Part shown: positions 60,590 to 64,000 of the stretch, piece by piece | Position numbering within the stretch: position 1 is the first letter of the stretch | Layout of the letters: every line of letters begins with the position of its first letter | NCBI RefSeq assembly: GCF_050436995.1 | Contig: NC_134754.1 | Location: forward strand, 1,977,001-2,041,000 | DNA length: 64,000 nt | Source: Anticarsia gemmatalis | Lineage: Eukaryota > Arthropoda > Insecta > Lepidoptera > Erebidae | Direction of reading: 5' to 3' | Program-made: the position numbers and the translations under genes | Notes under the pieces: generated by a model | What the model was told of the DNA's origin: nothing | What the model saw: only the letters and a program-made list of their open reading frames with translations | Database searches by the model: none

Positions 60590-60960
60590 TAAAATTAAAA
60601 CGCGGCGGGAGGATGATCCTTATGGTCCGTGTTGGCGGCGACCAAAATTAAAGCACAGCAAAATTCCATCGAATGCGTACACATCACTTTAGGCCTTTAA
60701 ATGATGTGTCGAATGTCGATAGAATAGTGTTGCGTTCTAATTGGGGCCCCTCGGTCGCCGCCCCTATTTACATTTTCAGTCAAGCGACGCCTTCGTTAAA
60801 GTTTCACCATTACGCCCGAGGAGGGCGGAATATAGCTTCATTTACTGAAATTCAAAAAGTTAGTCGTCGGTGAAACTCCAAGTCCCGGCGCAGGACATCA
60901 TAGAAGATCAAGTTCCCAGGGATTATCCGACAGTGGATGGGGAGAAAGGTAACTTAAACG
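60590..60960. promoter_or_regulatory. CpG-rich segment with initiator-like word
   Basis: aaacgcggcgggaggatgat, gtgttggcggcgaccaaaat, cctcggtcgccgcccctatt and gtcccggcgcaggacatcat mark a CpG-rich segment. ttttcagtcaagc (about 60775) resembles an insect initiator, and gaaaggtaac (about 60944) a splice donor. A 66-codon plus-strand frame inside it has no recognised domain. Promoter function is inferred only. Confidence 0.25.
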
Positions 60961-60964
60961 TACC

Positions 60965-63900
60965 ACAATACAAAACCTGATAAGATTTTTCAACATTTTA
61001 TTATTTTTTATATATATATTTTTTGTAATGTCTCTTCCGATTTCATCTACGACATTGTACAACCACATAATATAAATTACTTGAAACGATAAAATAAGTT
61101 TATTAAAAATAGAGTAGATTAAATCTTTCAAAAAATATTTAAATAGAAAAAACTTGTACAACATTGCATCTAGTATTACAAATGATCTCGCTTATTATGT
61201 TATTTATTGTACATATTTACAAAAAAAATGTATTTTACAGTAACAATGATCTAGCGTCTTTAGGTATTGTTTCTATCACATTGTCATTATTACGTCACGC
61301 CTGGGACAATAATGTCAGGTCCCAAATGCGACATTATAGTAAAAAACTTAATCATCGAGTCATTTTGTTTGCAGTCGGCCATTTCACAACCATTGGAGTT
61401 ATTCAGATATTGTCACAACACTGCATAATATTGTCACTTGATGTTGCCGAAACGGCCGCCAACGTACGACATGTAAATGAATTCATTAACAGTTTTACAT
61501 TTTGATGACTATTGTAAACTCACGTGACACGATCATTATTGTAGAATAAATATTGATAAAATTGTACATGTAACATGCATAAGATAATTAATTATTTTCA
61601 TTTACATCTCGCAAACAATCGGCCTTAACTGTTCGTTACAATAATGTACGAGAAAGCGATTACCCACACGCGCCGCAATAAAGTCGCACTTCAAAACTGT
61701 ACTATAAATATTGTAATGAGAGCTATAAATTTTATACAAAAATATACATGTAGCTACCGCGTGTGTGTAAAGGCCTTAACACGGACAAGCCTTAAACGAG
61801 AATGGAATTATTGCACGTCGCACATTTATCAGCGAAACATGAGTAATCGTCTCGGAAAGCAATGAGCGCCCGTCGAAAAACTTAATTTCATATTTAAATA
61901 TATGTTTTCGATGTTTTTCTCTTTGTTTTTCGGCGTTCGGCTAATGTTTCTGTCAACGGCGTGCCTAATTTCATGATTGACACTTCGCTTGTCGGATGTG
62001 CTGTGCATTGTACAGGGCGGGACATCCATGTTCATAAATTCGCGACTGAAGCACTTTTTGCAAAGCAGTTTGTTTTGCAGTAATATCTTCAATTTAATGT
62101 AAATTGTACTTTGGAAGTTGCACAACTTTAATGACATTATCAAGAAAACTGTGTTTGTTAACATTTAGGACAAGGGAAGTGTCAATAACTTTGAACTATC
62201 ATTGTCAATATAATAAAAAATCTTCAGCAATAGCGCCTGGTTAATTAATTCTTGAAATAATAAGTACCAATTCACACATGAGCACATTTTTGGAAGGCCT
62301 AATATTTAAGAGATTCCGTATTAATACTGAGAAACAGTCATTTAGTCTAATTTTAAGTACAATCTTCGGCTTCTCACTTGGTCGTTCATAAGGCACTAAT
62401 AAGACACTTCGATAAGTCTTCATAAGTACAGTCAGCAACAACAAACTTTGTAAATTTTTGACGAACTTGTATAATTTACTTTAAAAATTTAGTAGCATTA
62501 AATATTTACAAGATTACGCCAATATAGCAATTTATGTGGCCGAGTGTACAACCGCATCACTTGTTAGGAATACAATACGTTACTTAACACTTAATATATT
62601 AATTTATTATTATTATTGTATCAACGTCAAAATCGCGAGATCCAATTTTACTAGCACTTTCTTACTATACTAGAACTTAGCAGTTTATTAAAATTTGGAT
62701 ACTAGTAAAATTGAACTATTTATTGGCCGATGCTTCGTTGAAATATAATATAACCACACAAAAGTGTAATTTAAGTCTTATTTTAAGGCACAAACACATA
62801 CATTCAGAAATAAATGGTAATATAATTTATCTGGCTTAATATGTAACATAAAAATGAAATATCATTGTAAGAGCAGGCTATTTGGCGTGTCGCTCGACTC
62901 ATTTCGCAACACGTTTGAGTCCACAGAATATTTGAACAAAGCACCGGCCAACGTACCAAAATTCGCTCACACACATCATGCCTTACATTAAACTCGTTAC
63001 TCTGGATGGATCACAAACAATGTTAAAAATATACACTGAAGCGCACACTGGGAATGTTACGTACATACAGGTATCAATAACAGGACTTGGTCCCGAGTGG
63101 ACTTGTCACTAACTACTATATAAAAATATATATTAGAATTTTACCATTAAAATTATTATGAAACAATTTTTAAGAGATCACCCATGAATGTATCCGAAGT
63201 CGCTGCAGCAGCACCAACATTATAGCACCAATTAAAAACTATTGGGGTATTTGCGTTTTGAGACAGATTTATCTATGGTACCTAACATTAATTCGATGCG
63301 TTCAAATTCCGTCGTTGAACTTAAAACTACAAAGAGGATGGCACTCGTTTAATGGCCTGAGAATTAATGAGTAAAATGCATTAGAGTAAAACCTTACAGT
63401 AATCGATTTGTAGGTGCAAAAGTAAATGTTGAATTTAGACCATAGTATTCGAGTATTTATTATTTCTCAGGCGGCGAACATTCAACATTTATTTCTGCGA
63501 TAACTTCGTAACTTTACTTAACAGTTAAAATAACGCGAAAATATAAACAAAATGTACATAGCGAACATAAACGTTTTATTATGCTAAGCCTCGCGTCTGT
63601 GATTTGGTAAAGCGAGTCACGTATGTCTGTTTGTTTGTCTTCTTGTCTCGCTACATTCTATGCGTCATTCCGTTTTGATATATCAACTATTTATGATGGT
63701 TTTATGTTAATGACTTGTTGATTTGTATGATTCGATTTGCGATGGTTTGAGTTACGGATCGCTTCGTTATGTAGATTAAGCGCCGATTGTATCACAATAG
63801 AAAGTTTAAGAACACAAATATATGAATTCTAGAGAGCCGAAAACAAAGAAATATTTCCATAAATATAGCAACTCAACTTACTGTAAAACAGAGTGTAAAG

Positions 63901-64000
63901 TGTCTCAAGTGCCATTTAAAAAATATTGCGACTTGTTTATGTCGGATTTTACAATCGGCAACATCCGCAACTATAAAGTCGAGAGCAATAGTGACATTCG
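60965..64000. other. Unique, motif-rich noncoding stretch
   Basis: No dispersed repeat was recognised over the last 3 kb, unlike most of the window. 61275-61440 carries several attgtc/gacaat words, two of them as atattgtcac copies 21 bp apart, and ttacgtcacg. A 113-codon frame at 61164 and a 111-codon minus-strand frame at 61829 show no domain. Enhancer-like function is possible but rests only on motif density and lack of repeats. Confidence 0.3.

Noticed and set aside
61164..61505. 113-codon plus-strand frame
   Set aside because: AT-rich codons, no recognised domain, no ATG-led exon structure; chance frames of this length are expected in 64 kb.

Overview
The window looks like AT-rich, gene-poor nuclear DNA of a moth or butterfly (Lepidoptera). 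The evidence is a dense set of dispersed repeats that I recognise from lepidopteran genomes: tRNA-derived SINEs ending in a 'ccagcagtgggac' tail, Helitron-like elements with 'gacccgcgcaacttcgcttgcgtcac' ends, a LINE with a TTTGAC-type 3' tail, and a family beginning 'aactatgttgg...tcggcttccag'. I found no host protein-coding gene, rRNA or functional tRNA gene that I can support. Almost all open frames of 60-110 codons are chance frames in AT-rich DNA, and many have no ATG start.

The one convincing long coding region is at 44631-46703. It is the reverse-transcriptase part of a 5'-truncated R1-clade non-LTR retrotransposon. It is GC-rich, uninterrupted, has a poly(A) tail and lies between two identical 18-bp target-site duplications, so it inserted recently. 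A second, older LINE fragment (10681-11610, minus strand) keeps a 222-codon frame from the C-terminal part of a CR1/Jockey-group reverse transcriptase. A third remnant (2555-2692) keeps only the last ~45 codons of a LINE ORF.

Layout. 1-345: MITE carrying a nested repeat. 2.4-2.7 kb: SINE and LINE remnants. 3.4-4.3 kb: CpG-rich, promoter-like segment. 7.4-7.7 kb: SINE. 8.2-11.7 kb: repeat cluster with a Helitron-like element, an 819-bp inverted-repeat element packed with TGCAGTAA motifs, two further repeat modules and the CR1-like LINE. 13.0-13.9 kb: CpG-rich segments with an overlapping CRE and E-box. 14.3-17.8 kb: scattered SINE, MITE and Helitron copies. 24.2-25.2 kb: interleaved inverted repeats, then a long SINE. 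28.7-42.0 kb: sparse repeats, plus a GC/CpG-rich island at 35.7-36.54 kb that could be a promoter and first exon. 44.6-47.1 kb: the R1-clade insertion. 48.7-49.0 kb: fold-back MITE. 53.7-54.0 kb: hAT-type MITE with a perfect 8-bp duplication. 60-62 kb: unique, motif-rich, enhancer-like DNA.

Nothing here forms an operon-like or pathway-like group. The content is layered transposon insertion in what is probably a long intron or intergenic desert, with a few CpG-rich patches that may be promoters or regulatory elements of genes lying mostly outside the window.
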